Source: Atrina japonica (lineage: Eukaryota > Mollusca > Bivalvia > Pterioida > Pinnidae). Taken from it: 64,000 nucleotides of DNA. The position numbers and the translations under genes are program-made. The notes below the pieces were generated by a model. It searched no databases. It was not told where the DNA came from and worked only from the letters and a program-made list of their open reading frames with translations. This document shows positions 11,170-23,399 of this stretch, in pieces. The DNA lies in assembly GCA_030159075.1 (NCBI GenBank), contig BROG01000470.1, forward strand, positions 433,001 through 497,000. Reading direction: 5' to 3'. Each line of letters begins with the position of its first letter. Within the stretch, counting starts at the first letter, position 1.

Positions 11170-11570
11170 TGTTAATGTTTTGTAGACTGAGACTAGGCCA
11201 TAACCACTAGGGTTGTACATCGAACCCAATCACGAAACGCCTTCATTATTCTGGTAATGTGAACTGCAAAATGATGGATATGTCGGATGGAGAAAAATAT
11301 ATAGCATAAAAACATGTTTGTGCATTTAATTCATGACTAATAGATACCTCATAGATTCTTTTTAAGTTTTAACACCAAGGAAACAGTAAGCCTTTCAATA
11401 TTTTATTTAAAACAATGAGTGAATGATCGGGACATTTACGTGATAAAAACACTGAATATAAATGCCTTTGGTGAACACGGCGGAATCCCCAAATGGATTA
11501 ACTGAACATGTAAAACTGTTGATGAATGCCTTCGCCCTTTCCATAGGTTTACCTAGGTATTATTTATATT
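11170..11570 (-). repeat. Right arm of the 3.4-kb inverted-repeat structure
   Basis: Inverted partner of 8140-8540 (for example 'gactgagactaggcc', 'aacaccaaggaaac', 'acgtgataaaaacactga', 'ccataggtttacct'). The 'ggcggaatccccaaa' box recalls the hairpin at 52.66-52.74 kb. Confidence 0.65.
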
Positions 11571-12429
11571 TTTTGTTAGTGAAATTGATTCCAAAATAAT
11601 TCTACGTTAATAACCGATAGTAAAATGTCAAATCGTACATCGTATGATACGAGAGAGTATTTCGGTCACCAGGAGAGAAACCCAAAAATGACCTCATGGA
11701 ACTTGCAATAGTAGGACTCTCGTAAACAAGATAATTGCATCATGAGTACATCTCAATATTCTCACAAATAAACTGTCAGTTCAATTTAAAAAAAAAAAAA
11801 AAAAACTTATTTTGAAATTAAGAAGTTAAGAGATATCCAATGTCTGGCGTGAGTCCTACCATCCAGCGTAACTGAACATGTCGGGTTAGGAAAGCCATTA
11901 ACGCCCTTGGTTGGAACTCTTTATTTCCGGTAGGTAAAAAATGGCATCTGCTTGGAGACGCTGTAAACCATTTTTTTTAATCTGCGATTAATTAGGACTT
12001 ACATGCCTTTGTACTATTTTTAAAAATTTGTTCATGGTGTAATATATGACCACAAATTTGGTTTTTGACCTTCTCGATAAAAATGCAATATTCAACGCGA
12101 ACTTGACCTGGGACTGTTAGACGAAAGTTTTTTTGCTCAAAGTACGTATACGTGACCTATTTGTACTTACACATATGCATTACCATAAAAGCTCACTTTG
12201 CGAGCAGCGCTGTGCGCCGCTAGAGCTGTGCTCGCTAATATTTATTCATGGGAGTGATCACAATCAACTCAAAGCTGCTTCAGGGAATTTATTGTCTAAC
12301 GCTAAGTCACAAAAATAGGAAATTTAGAATTGAATTTAAAATGCCATTGGTGGTCCAAATCCAAAAAAAATAATCATTAAAAAATAAATAAATAAATGAA
12401 ATAAAATATAAAATGTTCTAATATCACTA
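11571..12429. other. Unassigned intergenic sequence
   Basis: AT-rich, with an A-run at 11788. A short ATG frame near 11941 (MASAWRRC...) could be a first exon but does not phase with the exon at 13965, so it is not called. Confidence 0.4.
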
Positions 12430-12650
12430 GAAAACAAAACAAGTATATCCTATATCTTTTCTATAGTCTAAGTCAGATTAACCGTGTGCCCAATTTTAGG
12501 CTGATAAGAATAAAATGGTTGACACTTACCTCTTAAAATTAACGTAGTAGTATTCTATGTATATTGAGTAATTTATCCATGTCCAGGACAAATAAAAATT
12601 AATCCATTTTGTTATATATATTCACGCTCAAATTACCCCTACAGGAATTT
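12430..12650 (+). repeat. Dispersed repeat family R2, copy 1
   Basis: Inverted match to 22790-22945: 'gttgacacttacctctta', 'gagtaatttatccatg', 'acaaataaaaattaatcc', 'aaattacccctac'. Its left part, 'gtatatcctatatctttt', also recurs at 22340. Confidence 0.6.
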
Positions 12651-12909
12651 TGCATAGGTAATGGTGTAGTACACAAGGAAAAATGTGTGACCTGGGCCCA
12701 GGGCCATAAAACTATTCTCAGAATTTTTTTTCTCAACTTCAAGATTTTACTTAAATCTTGAGAATTTTCTCAACTGGGTAATGTTGTGGACCATAAAGAA
12801 ATTCTTAGACAAATATTTTTCTTAAGTGATAAAACACTTAAGTATGGCATGTAGCTGAATATCGTTTATAATATACATTATAAATATTATATGTATAAAT
12901 TACTGACAT

Positions 12910-13640
12910 CAGTCATGTATTGGCCTAGGGATGGATCCATGGTGGGGCAAAAGATGCCCCAGGGGGTACCCCTCTTTAAAAATCTTCTCCTCCAGAAGCG
13001 CTGTATGAATTGAAAAACTAACTGTATCTGAGTGATCTACATAGATGTATGATTCAAGTTTGTTAATTTTGTTTAAATCAGTAAATAAATTTATGACACA
13101 TTTTTATGTCTTTTAGACTTTGTAATTTTCATTGATTATTGTATAATTTCTTTGATTTTCTCCTCTATTATTCATTATGATGTATTTATTTTATGTGTTT
13201 TACCTGTGGTTTGGTAGATAAATGCTTTCATGAAGGAATTTTGCTGAAATTTGATTTTTAAATTTTTATGAATTTTTTAAGACTGTAAAAATGAAGGGGG
13301 GGGTAATTTCCCACATTTTCAACTACTTCTCCAAAACCGTTGAAGGAATTTTGATTAAACTTTATACTCTTTAAAATTCTTCTCCAGAAGTACTGCATGG
13401 TTTGGAAAACTGCATCTGAGTGATTTTTATGGATGCATGATTTAATTTCCTGGTTTTGGAATAAATTGGAAAACTAATTATTAACATGTTTTTGACATCT
13501 TTCCCAGTTTTGTCATTTTCATTCATATTAAAGTCTCCTCCACTCCTAAAGAGTGTTAAATTAATTTGTAAATTTGAGATTCCCATATTTGTAAGATACC
13601 AACACAGTGCAGGTGAGTGATGTGGCCCATGGGCCTCTTG
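12910..13640 (-). repeat. Long bivalve repeat with GAGGCCCATGGGCC end (family L)
   Basis: On the minus strand it starts 'aacaagaggcccatgggcc' at about 13638. Further on are two 'aaaatcttctcc...agaag' units (13375 and 12975) also present at 49.75 kb. The same start box opens the repeat at 47126. Non-coding. Confidence 0.6.
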
Positions 13641-13800
13641 TTTAGAAAAATGGCTGACTTTGTGAGAAAATATGCCAGTTTAACTGGGGGAAGGCTGGCA
13701 GTGTCTTCCCGGGTACATTGTAACCAGGTTCTCTCCTCCACCACTAAAAACTGGCCACCACATAACTGAAAAATTGTGGAGTTTAAAACACAAAAAAGTC
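13641..13800 (+). repeat. SINE tail
   Basis: 'tgccagttta...ggaaggctggcagtgtcttcccgggt', 'tctctcctccaccactaaa' and 'aactggccaccac' match the tail of the fuller SINE at 44787-45012. Confidence 0.6.
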
Positions 13801-13964
13801 AGACATTCCTTCGTTTTTGTTCAAATAATTAGAAGTAATTATCTCCACAAACACACCTTCTGATCATAGCTTTTTACCTTTTTCAGTTTTACACAAGTTG
13901 AATTTTAATTGAGCCAGATTTTTTATAATTTGATAGCATGAATTGAAATAATTTTTCTTTCCAG

Positions 13965-14065
13965 AATTGCTCGACAGTTAAACTACAGTCGAGAGTTTAT
14001 TAGTCCAGAAAAAGTTAAGATTACAATACCAGGTGGACTTCATTATGAGGCTTTTGATCAAGCTG
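13965..14065 (+). CDS. Internal exon of an unrecognised gene
   Basis: 101 bp between a polypyrimidine acceptor (tctttccag) and a consensus donor (GTAAGT). One frame is open and coding-like: IARQLNYSREF..., then KVKITIPGGLHYEAFDQA. It begins in phase 2 and ends in phase 1, which fits the exon at 15928. I do not recognise the family. No signal or membrane segment is visible; the first exon was not located. Confidence 0.6.
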
Positions 14066-14084
14066 GTAAGTCCTAAGTGTTGAT

Positions 14085-14235
14085 TGATTCATTCCATGGC
14101 ACCTGATCCCACCTCTTGGTTTCCAGAGGTCCATGTTTGTCCATTTTTACCAGATTTGTATCTATGTCCTGGACATTCTATTGATTTATATTCTGGTATC
14201 TGAGATTTTTTATATTTTAATCTCAGCTGCTGCAA
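14085..14235 (+). repeat. RT-element 3' tail inside the intron
   Basis: Close match to the 3' tail at 29.45-29.58 kb ('ggcacctgatcccacctctt', 'ttccagaggtcc', 'ctggacattctattgattta'). It lacks the G changes of the 27.3-kb copy and so helps to polarise them. Confidence 0.8.
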
Positions 14236-15927
14236 TTGAAATTTGTGTCATGCCTATTGTTTTCCTATCTCTGACCGTTTCATGCTCCAGCTTCTCTTAT
14301 AGAACGATGAGTAAATCATAATTTAACTTGTCAAACAACATCTTTTAAGTAAATGGCATTCAGTCCCACAAGATAAAGAGTGTCCTTATTTTTGTTTTTG
14401 TTAATGAATAAATTTGGTAAGAATATTATTAGTACAAATATGATTGATATTGCTGCCAATGAACAAAAAATTGGTGTCATACAGAAAAGCATCCAGAGTT
14501 ATCTGCTCTTAGATTTGTATGAGACTTTGTTCCAATAATTGTATAACAGTTGTGAAACATACATGTAATATAAAAACATAACAACTGTCATTGCCTAATG
14601 ATTGCATAGGTGGATGCAGGTTTTTAGGTTCGATGGGGCATGCTTTTGATCCTCACAGTGTCCTACTAGCAAGGATGTGAATCAAGACTGTTCAAAGGGG
14701 GATGGATAAGTAGACAGGGGTTCAAATTTCCCCAATTCCCAAGTCCAGGAGTTGGTTAATTCGGGATGGACTTGGCATTTAGAAATACCTTAAGTCTGAG
14801 GGACCTTCCTCATCTGCATTTATTTATAACTTTACTATATTACTTATTAACAAAATTCAGCATGGACTTCGAAATTTCTCAGTTGGACTTGCCAAAAATT
14901 TACTCTCTAAGTCCTAGACTTCAGTTTTTAAAAAAGAATTTTGAACCCCTGGTCGAGTTACATAATCATATACAAGATTGTTATACAATACCAGTCTCAA
15001 TGAATATATATATATTTTTTTAATTGTCAGATGAACTTAAATAAGCAATGATTCATTTGAGACTAAGGGGACAAGCTCCTTTAAAAAAAATGATTTTTGA
15101 AATTCTGAAGCTTCCAAATATGATGACAAGTTAAATGCTTGGAGGGTGCAAGATTATAACAACATCGCGGAGCAGAGCCAGGTGCAAAAATGTCACGAAA
15201 TTTATTTTTAATTTCCCAGCTTTTTATAGAAAAATTAACGGTATTACACATATTTTGCCAGCTATATGAGTCACATTTCGCTGTGCTTATGCTTGAATTC
15301 TTCCTTGCTCACTGCATATAATACTAAATGTTGATTTATTGTGTGGCAATATTTCCTAACGTGATGGGATTCTAGGCATCTTTCAGAAATAAAAATATTT
15401 TCATTATTTCATTATTTTTATGCAGATATTTTCATTTCTTATTTTTGTTGAAATGTGATAGCTTGATAGTAAAAATATTGAATAAAAATAGTATAGACAA
15501 TATTGGGAAATAAATGAAAACGAAAATAGAATGACATAATATGTAAATATTGCCACTAAAGTTCCAAACTTATAGGGCTACGTTTATCCTGTGGTCCAGG
15601 GCATGCTTCCTGAAAATGTTCAGTCTTTAAAGTACAGAGAGGTAATAATCACACTGAGATTCGTTTTTATCCCAAATAATGTATTAAATTGACAGACTAA
15701 TTATTTACCCAAAATACTTTGAGTTTCAACAAATACAAAAATAACACGGTCATTGCTAGATGTGTCCAGAATGTTTTTATTTTTAAAAGATCAAGGAAGC
15801 CTTTTCTGGATTCAGTTTAGGATTTTTTTTTATCTGAAAAGCTCTGAGAGGCCATTTCCTGGCTTCAAGACACTAAAATTTTATTTATCACTTTCTCTTT
15901 TTTTCCCTAAAAAATGTCAATTTTCAG
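14236..15927. other. Intron sequence, no feature seen
   Basis: AT-rich, with no exon-like segment or recognised element. Confidence 0.4.
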
Positions 15928-16006
15928 GAGGTTTGCCCCCTCTCAATCCACCAGTGGATTGCCCAGTTGGACCTTGTGTCCCATGGGCTCCTGGTTATAA
16001 TTTTCG
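15928..16006 (+). CDS. Proline-rich internal exon of the same unrecognised gene
   Basis: 79 bp between 'ttttcag' and 'GTAAGT'. Joined in phase to the previous exon it reads GGLPPLNPPVDCPVGPC, then VPWAPGYNFR. The composition (P, C, W, G) is unlike random AT-rich intron. It ends in phase 2, matched by the acceptor at 16480. Confidence 0.6.
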
Positions 16007-16027
16007 GTAAGTTTTCAAAACACTTGT

Positions 16028-16095
16028 GTTGGTCTAGTAATAGAGTGTCTAACTTCTAAGCAAAAGGTCATGGTTTCGATTACTTGACAGCATCG
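16028..16095 (+). repeat. tRNA-like SINE head
   Basis: Contains an A-box-like 'tggtctagtaatagag' and a B-box-like 'ggtttcgatta' at tRNA-like spacing. No folded acceptor stem, so it is a tRNA-derived repeat rather than a tRNA gene. Confidence 0.4.
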
Positions 16096-16480
16096 TACAA
16101 AAGACTTTAAAATATGGTCCGTTGTCATTGTGATACACTGTCTCCATGATGAGGCCAGATGAGCAAAACTTTTACTGAAATTTTAACTGCAAACAGAAAC
16201 TATAATCCCTCTATTTCACGTATTATAGGGAACTAATAACCGCAGGCCGTATTTTAATAAAGATCTAAGAGTGCCTAAGGCACTACCGGTTGAGATGTAA
16301 AGAAAAAAAAACTCACTCTTTGAATGTTGAAAAGTGTTTCTAGGCGTGAAATATAAATATAGATATTAATAACACATACTATTTAAAATAATTTAGTAAT
16401 AGTATACAATAAAATTTTACTTTTGTTGTGCCCGAGACGTAAATAACTAATATCACTGGTTGTGCTTTTAACTGTTGCAG

Positions 16481-16538
16481 TCTGTGCGACAACGCACACT
16501 ATCTTTCACACTCAAGAGACGTTTCTGCGCATGTTTGA
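16481..16538 (+). CDS. Probable last exon of the unrecognised gene
   Basis: Follows a strong acceptor (cttttaactgttgcag). One base completes the CG left by the previous exon, giving ...NFRLCDNAHYLSHSRDVSAHV and a TGA at 16536. Phase and acceptor support it; there is no homology support. It lies 180 bp before the thioesterase-like exon in a different frame. Confidence 0.4.
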
Positions 16539-16718
16539 TATATATTAGTGAAGGAGTTTGTAGCTCATTTTTATTGATCTTCTTATTTAGCAATGTAAAA
16601 AATTTGAGTCGATTAAAATATAGTTGGTCAGTTTTCTGGCTAATATGTTTTGGTCATCTTTTTGTTTTCATATTGACTGACATCTTTATTATAATATCTC
16701 AACCTCTGTACTCTACAG

Positions 16719-17497
16719 GTGGCAAACCCACGCTGAAGAGCTTATTCTTTTTTGTGGAGTCGGCGAGATCCGCAGCATTTTGGCCGACAAAACGGTCAAC
16801 ACATTTTGAATCATTTGCAGATTTTCATAAAATCTTAATGGAAAATTATTTTTTCATTGCTACTGCAAGAATGGACATAAGTCAATCGCTTTACAAAATT
16901 GAAGCTCCAAAACACCCGATTACAATTACCAAAACTTTAGATTATGTGGGTAATTCTTCTAAATGTTTAACAAGTGTTATGGAATGTCCGGCTGCAGACG
17001 CCCCTTATATGAAATGTTCGGTACAAACTGTTCTTGTCAATCCCAAAACAAGAAAACCCATCCCATTTCCTGACTGGTGGAGAGATATATATGGAAAATT
17101 CGTAAAATCCGGAGTCCCACTCATAATGCAACCTCTTGATAAACCACAGACGGTTAATAACTTCCATGTGGAAGTTAGCTACGGGGACATGGATGCTTAC
17201 AGACACACAAACTGGATCAGTTACATACGATTTTGTCATGATGCATGTATGTATGGTGTTATGAAGCAACAATACAGGAATATAACAGAAGACGTCGTAG
17301 GAAATGGCATAAAATCGTTTGAAATTAGTTTCAAAAAAGAGTCAAATGTTGGTGATGAACTGCAAGTTTTATCATGGGAAGAATGCGAGGAAGAGGGTAA
17401 AAAAGGGGTATCGTTTGAAATAAAGAAAGGTCAGGATGTTTGTTGTTATGCTAAAATTAATTTTCACTTGAATAAACTGATCCAGATTGATGAATAG
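16719..17497 (+). CDS. Double-hotdog acyl thioesterase-like protein, large 3' exon
   Basis: About 259 residues to the stop at 17497. The first half begins GKPTLKSLFFFVESARSAAF and carries a degenerate hotdog. The second holds the thioesterase-type signature EVSYGDMDAYRHTNWISYIR, with its Asp-His pair in the position of the 4HBT/acyl-ACP thioesterase motif. Such proteins hydrolyse acyl-CoA or acyl-ACP thioesters; the substrate is unknown. The frame is open back to 16475 but has no ATG there, and a good acceptor (tgtactctacag) ends at 16718, so an upstream exon ending in phase 1 is needed. It was not found, though the exon ending at 14065 has the right phase. Confidence 0.7.
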
Positions 17498-18605
17498 ATA
17501 ATATATAGATATACTTGTTTCCTTTACTTTAGGCAACGGAAGATGAACTTATATAGGAAGATACAGCATCGGATGTCAAATACCACGACATGCTTTTGTT
17601 TACTTATCTACAACTTGAAAAACAATTGACTTATTGTCAAATTCTGACACGTGGCTCTCCGTGTGCGTTTTTGACGTCATTCGATTGTCACACATATGTT
17701 TGATGGGCCATTTGATTGTGACATTATAATGGAAAAAAATGCCAAAAGGTGCCGTGTCGGGCATTTGGCGATATGTCAATTGATTAAGTCTAGTCACATT
17801 GTGTTTTTAGTCAATAGGTCAACAATTAAGCCTTTTAGAAAATTTGCATGTGCAAATGTGAAATTGATGCACAATAGAACATCGGATTTCCGAACTTTTC
17901 ATATACGAATTATAATTTTTATAACTCAAACCTCTGTAATGTCACCATGACACAGGTCAAAAGTTTATAATAGATGTCACACTCCCTATAATCATACCGG
18001 AATCAATTGGTTTTTCTCTGAGCTGTTCCGATACATGTCGTTCTACTGTAGAATTTATAACTTGCTTTTCAGTGTGTTAGATTTTTTTTTTTATTCATAC
18101 CTCTACTGATTTATCTTTATAATAAGGTTAATCATTAAAAGTAGATAATTCCCGAAATTTCGCCGCAAATGATTATTTCCACGTAAAAGTGTGCGATAGC
18201 TGGGAGACTAATGAATAACGGACGTAATATGGCTCAACAGCGAGCTTTTGTATCATCTTAACACAAACAGATTGTAAACTTTAAATCAACTGCACATGAT
18301 TAAGTTAATACTGGAAGAGGCTGAAAAAAATCGTTACAGAAAATTTTATTTCTAACGGATTTTATTCCAATTGTTGTTTTTGAGTTTCTCACTGGCTGGT
18401 ACTAGGCCATTAGGCATTTTAGTGGTTGTTGATTCGTTGAAGGGGTAAAATCATGGGTAATTATGGGTATTAACTGTACAAATATGTAAGGTATATCAGG
18501 TCCAAAAACTCACATATTATTTTACAATAATTGATTTCATATCGATAATGTTAAAATTTTTGTTTTATATATTTGCCTATCAAATATGATGTATTAGTGA
18601 AATGA
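17498..18605. other. 3' flank and intergenic sequence
   Basis: AT-rich; apart from the likely 3' UTR nothing is recognised. Confidence 0.4.
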
Positions 18606-18780
18606 CTTTAAACGAAGATATTGAATTCCATTTTATATTATTTTGACCTCGTCAGTATATGTTAAGACAGGAAATCTGTTTAAAATTGGGGCTCAACTGA
18701 TGAATCTTAATTGACAGAAACGATCGCCTTGAGCATTATAACTTTGGCATTTTTTATAAATATATAAAATAAACCGTAGT
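18606..18780 (-). repeat. Dispersed repeat family R1, copy 2
   Basis: 'ggggctcaactgatgaatct', 'aattgacagaaacgatcgcc' and 'ttgagcattataac' mirror the 26.77 and 39.05 kb copies in reverse. Confidence 0.65.
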
Positions 18781-19524
18781 TCATTCCTTAAGTAGTTGAT
18801 ACTATTAATTAAACAGAATCCTTATTTAAATGAATGTTTTTACTTTAGATAATTATTTTGCCATTTCCTTATGATGTGCTTGATTATTAAAAACGAAATC
18901 TAGTTTTAATTCTGCTCCGAAATACTAGATTCGGACAATTTGGTCAAGATTTCAAGTCTGATCATGAATGCTTTTGCAGCTGATTTGTACAAGTATTTGA
19001 AAAAATGGCTATGTACTCTTTCTTAATTAAAGTGAATACAGATGATTATTATGGATGTAGAATAAGGCTATTACGAGTCTGAATTACAGAGTTATCCACT
19101 GAATCCACGGATATAAATGTCAGCATTGCAATCTCACGGAACTTACTAGTAACCGGACTTTCGTGCTTTTCTTCATATAAACCATATCTCGTCATTATTT
19201 ACTTAAACAGAAAAATGATTGTTTTATACTCTTTTAAAGTGAACCATCCGAAAGATAATTTCTTTTATATTATTATAATATGTAGGTAGAATAGTCAGCA
19301 ATAAGGATATCCCATGGTCGGGTGTTTGTAGACGTGTGAAACTACTCCAATTTAGATACAAATCGGGTCGAGATGGTTACATCATGTTGTTATTGTTATA
19401 TTTTGATACGTCTTACTTCTATGAAGAGAAATATTTAATCAATAAAATAAATAAAACATTATTATTATTATTATTATTATAGGTCTACCAAGGTAGATGA
19501 CACGATGAGTCTAAATTAAATCAT
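18781..19524. other. Unassigned intergenic sequence
   Basis: AT-rich, with a short (TTA)n run at 19459-19481. No exon or element ends seen. Confidence 0.4.
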
Positions 19525-19710
19525 TATAGGGGTGACAAACTTGTTTTCGGCAACAAAAATATAAGAGCTGCAGTAATAAATGAACTGCGAGTTACATTTC
19601 ATCTTACATTTACTTTATTTTTGGAAAATAGGCCGTATTGTTTTGGTTTTGACAGAACCCGGATGTGCCACTTTTCCGTGGTAGACCTGTACAATAGGTC
19701 CAGTAGGACA
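19525..19710 (+). repeat. Dispersed repeat family R3, copy 1
   Basis: 'ggggtgacaaacttgttttc', 'ttttggaaaataggccgta' and 'ttgttttggttttgacagaa' recur at 23400-23520 and 32235-32345. Non-coding. Confidence 0.6.
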
Positions 19711-19949
19711 ACCAGAACTTTCAAATGTGGAACAGTCTGGGCATGTTGTGATTGTAAAACGGAAATGGTCATCCGTATAAACAAGTCATTAAGTGTATTT
19801 CAGAAAATTCAAATCATGAAAACCGAATATTAAAATTTGTAAATGAATCGTCGTATTCTAATGGACCTTGTGGTTCGATTATCCATTAGTATTTCTTCAT
19901 TTTAGTCTCGCCTGCGAAGCAGAAGTGAGACATAGGGATCACTAATTCC

Positions 19950-20250
19950 GTTTCAGAACTCTTAAACTACTGGATGGATTGGAACCATACTTCACACCAA
20001 TGACCTTCATGTATCCTAGATGTGCCTTTTTGTATACTAAGATTGGTCTGACCTTCTTTCTGGAAACTAGGTCACAAACACTGAAAATCGTTTCTGTAGC
20101 AGACCTCCTAAACTACTGGATGGATTGGAACCATAACACACAAACATGATCCTCATGTACTCTAAATGTTCCTTTTGGGTACTAAAGTCGGCCGAACCTA
20201 TTTTCAGGAAACTATGTCATGGTCAATGAAATTGTTTCCGGAGCAGAACT
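19950..20250 (+). repeat. Two tandem units of about 146 bp
   Basis: Each unit contains 'aaactactggatggattgg', 'aaccata', 'cctcatgta/ccttcatgta', 'gtactaaa/gtatactaa', 'aggaaact' and 'cagaac/cagacc'. The preceding 'tctcgcctgcgaagcagaag' is a known kind of start for bivalve dispersed repeats. Divergence between units is moderate. Confidence 0.6.
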
Positions 20251-20569
20251 GACCTGATGTCCGGAAAGTATACTAGCAAACTATGCCGATCATTAAATTT
20301 GCGGAACGTTGACATCAAACGCGGTTTTCGATATCACTGTCAATCATCTGTCTAGTTTGGCATTGATTCCTCCTCTTTCAGTTACACATGAATATCGTCT
20401 CCGAGTAGATTTTTAGTTACTCCACCAACAAAATTTCTAAAGTCTGTTTAAAAATATATTAATGGCATATATGCTGTTCCTACAACACTGAGATTAAGAC
20501 CATTTGAGTTGCAAATTTCATTCTAGCTGGCTCTAGTACAGGTCGATTTTCTAAGGGAATCTCATAGAA

Positions 20570-21480
20570 TTAGACTTCCGTAATTAAAGTCGTCTCTGCC
20601 CCTGTATCAACTTTCCACGTCACAGGTGTGCACTGAATGAGACCATCAACATAGAAACCCGTCTTACTTTTGGAAACGTTCACTTCGGTTCCATTTCCTA
20701 AATTTACGTCATTCCCAACATCTGTGTTACTTTGGATATCTATGTCAATATTTCCCCTGTTTTCTCTTCTGAGTATTTCGCTGAGATTCATACAGGTTTG
20801 CTGTTCTAAAACTGTTAATATATTATCTGTTTTGATAGCTGCTTTATCCTTTGAGAAAGAGTAGTGACTTGCAAAATTTGTACTAGGCGTCTTAATATAA
20901 CCGTCCGACACATGACCTACTACCTCGGCGGATGGTCGCTTCCCTATATGTTGACCCCACTTTTTTCTCCTCCGGTAGACTAAAATGAAACAACTTTGGG
21001 ACAGTGATTTCTTAAATGTCTATCTGACTCACAAGCAAAGCATCTTTTCTTAACTCTTTCTTGTGTTGGATGGCTATTATTTCGATGACAATTATTTTGG
21101 AGTCCATTTCGGGTAGGTCTGTGTTGCAGAGAATATACGTTTCGTTTTACATATTTAATAGGTTTTGCAGCTTCAAGTTCCCCGATTCGAATATATTCCT
21201 CTTGCATTGCCACAGTCACTGCTTCCTGTACAGTTTTAGGTTGAGCTCTTTTCACTGCAAGTCTGAAATCCTCAATTGTCTAGAAAAGTTTTAAGACTAT
21301 TTTCTTCCACAAACTCGCGGTTACTAGAATGAGCTGTACGATATAAATTTTCTACTGCTTGTTCAAAGTCTCTGAATGATCCCTTTTCCTTTCCCTGCGT
21401 AACTTAGCTTCTGCCATGTAACTCTCTTTTAATGCTTTATGACCAAATCGTTGGATTTAAAGCATTTTCCAGGGACTGGT
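20570..21480 (-). pseudogene. LTR-retrotransposon gag and protease relic
   Basis: On the minus strand a broken gag reads GSFRDFEQAVENLYRTAH, then after a frameshift IEDFRLAVKRAQPKTVQEAV. Next comes a CCHC zinc knuckle, CFACESDRHLRNHC (C-x2-C-x4-H-x4-C), then an aspartic-protease start, TWKVDTGAETTLI. This order is that of Ty3/gypsy-like gag-pol. Nothing of RT, RNase H or integrase follows below 20.57 kb, so the element is truncated as well as frameshifted. Its leader, primer site and LTR lie on the higher-coordinate side. Confidence 0.85.
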
Positions 21481-21938
21481 AATCTCCAAGAATATTTTCT
21501 GAAAGTCCTACTAGCACAAGCCTTTCAACGGTAAAATCTTGACACAACAGATCTTTCCTTGTTACACAAAGTGTTGATATTATCACCTTTCATAGCTTTC
21601 ATTTTCAAAAACTACGTAGCACTTCGCACACTGTATAAAATCCTATCCAATGTGTATTTGTAACAGAAGTTGACATCTTCACCTATGGCGAATACACGAA
21701 CAAGCCATTTCCTTATGATAATTTCGTTGGAATTCATGATGGAAATATTTCACTTACGGTTTGTGTAAGTCCCAAAAATATTTCCAAGTGCATGTAAATC
21801 CAATATGTCATATCAACGGAAAGTAAATCCCAAAACAAATGTGAAAACACAAACTATCACTAAGGTAAATCCAATAAAAATAGTAGAATATTCTAAACTA
21901 AATCCATTTGAAACAAAGCAACTGGTTGATTAATAATC

Positions 21939-21956
21939 AATCCAACGCTGCCACCA
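21939..21956 (-). other. Putative primer-binding site of the LTR retrotransposon
   Basis: On the minus strand TGGTGGCAGCGTTGGATT begins with TGG, the complement of a tRNA CCA end, one base inside the LTR edge. Position and TGG start support it; the primer tRNA is not identified. Confidence 0.5.
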
Positions 21957-21957
21957 T

Positions 21958-23100
21958 TGTAACGCTGACGAGCACACTGTAATATTTAAAATATGTATAT
22001 CCAACGAATTATGTATCACTATTCTGCTGCCACCATCCACTGAAAAACTGTAAGACGGACGTCCTGACCGTCATCACCTACAAACTACACATTTCACACT
22101 TCATAGTAATTCCAATTAAGAACATCGTATGGTAACAAGTCAACAATTTATCATAAATGAAAAAGATGATAAACGTCAACACAAGATGAAATGCACAATA
22201 AATCCAAGAACATGACGAAAAGGCAAAGTAAATGCACTGTAGTCTGAGTCACATTAGGTCATGAATTTCAAAATGAATTTGTAAAGCAACCAATCGTCAA
22301 AATAAAACTAATTTTATTGATATAAGTATAAAACAAAAAAGTATATCCTATATCTTTTCTACACATTTTTTCTTTGTTTGGTCGCTTCTATTTTGGAAAA
22401 TACTCTTCCTACGGGAATCTCTGTGTTATCCATGCGATGTCAATAAATTGGATCATTTGAGTAATCATTAATATACTCGCGCCTCTCTTGACAAAAGAGT
22501 TATATGAAGGGGATTAATTCCCAATATATTATTGTTGTATGGAATCTGTAACAGCAACCTTTCTTTTCACAATATAATAAGATTATACTCGGAATGTTCC
22601 GAAAAAACGTCTTTCGTACGATGATACTAGAAAAGTTCTGAAAACACATTTATCGGATGATTTCATCTAGTTCGGATCGTGGCCCAATCATACTTCGTAG
22701 ATCAGTGAACCAGGTCAAATCAGAATGACCAGTAAACGTTCCCTTTCTTTCACTTCCTCTCTCAAACTTCCACAGATGGCCGCAATTTTTTATGTAAAAT
22801 TCCCGTAGGGGTAATTTGAGTGCGAATATATAGTGCAAAACGGATTAATTTTTATTTGTCGTGGGCATGGATAAATTACTCAGTATGCATAGGATATCAC
22901 TACGTTAAATTTAAGTGGTAGGTATCAACCATTTTATTGCAATCAAAGAAAACCACAGCTAAAGTGACTTCGACTATAGTCTATAAATCCAAAATGAAAT
23001 GAAATATAACACACAATGTCATATAAATCCAAATAAATCCGAACAACACAACCAAAGATAGAAAAACTTCGTCAGAACAAGGGGTTTCCCCTTTTATAAC
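21958..23100 (-). repeat. Probable 5' LTR, outer border not resolved
   Basis: The inner border reads TGTAACGC on the plus strand (GCGTTACA on the element strand), a usual LTR terminus next to the primer site. On the element strand a TTATAAAAG box lies at about 23090. Because R2 repeat sequence occurs within it (22790-22945), the LTR may carry an insertion. The outer end could not be fixed. Confidence 0.4.
22790..22945 (-). repeat. Dispersed repeat family R2, copy 2
   Basis: Inverted match to 12490-12650: 'gtaggggtaatttgag', 'ggattaatttttatttgtc', 'catggataaattactca', 'ggtaggtatcaaccatttta'. Confidence 0.6.
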
Positions 23101-23399
23101 TCACTCCTTCCGTTGCGTAGCAGGGTAAAATTAGGTTAGTAAGGAGGAGGAGGAGATTTCAAATACGTTGTGTAAACAAGCTACATTACGGTACTAATGC
23201 ATGATTTATCAATGCAAACAAGAGTTAGATAAAAGGATTGAATTAAACAATAACAAGATATGATAAATATTCTAATTGCTACATTTATCAACGTAATAAA
23301 AATGTATTTAACACTAATTAACGAAGGAAATTTAATAAAAAAAAATATTAACACTACACAAGGTAAGTTTACAAACACAAAGTCTTAACTGTATCACAA

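Noticed and set aside
11941..11970. Short ATG frame MASAWRRC as first exon of the 13965 gene
   Set aside because: Its only GT donor gives the wrong phase and an immediate stop when joined.
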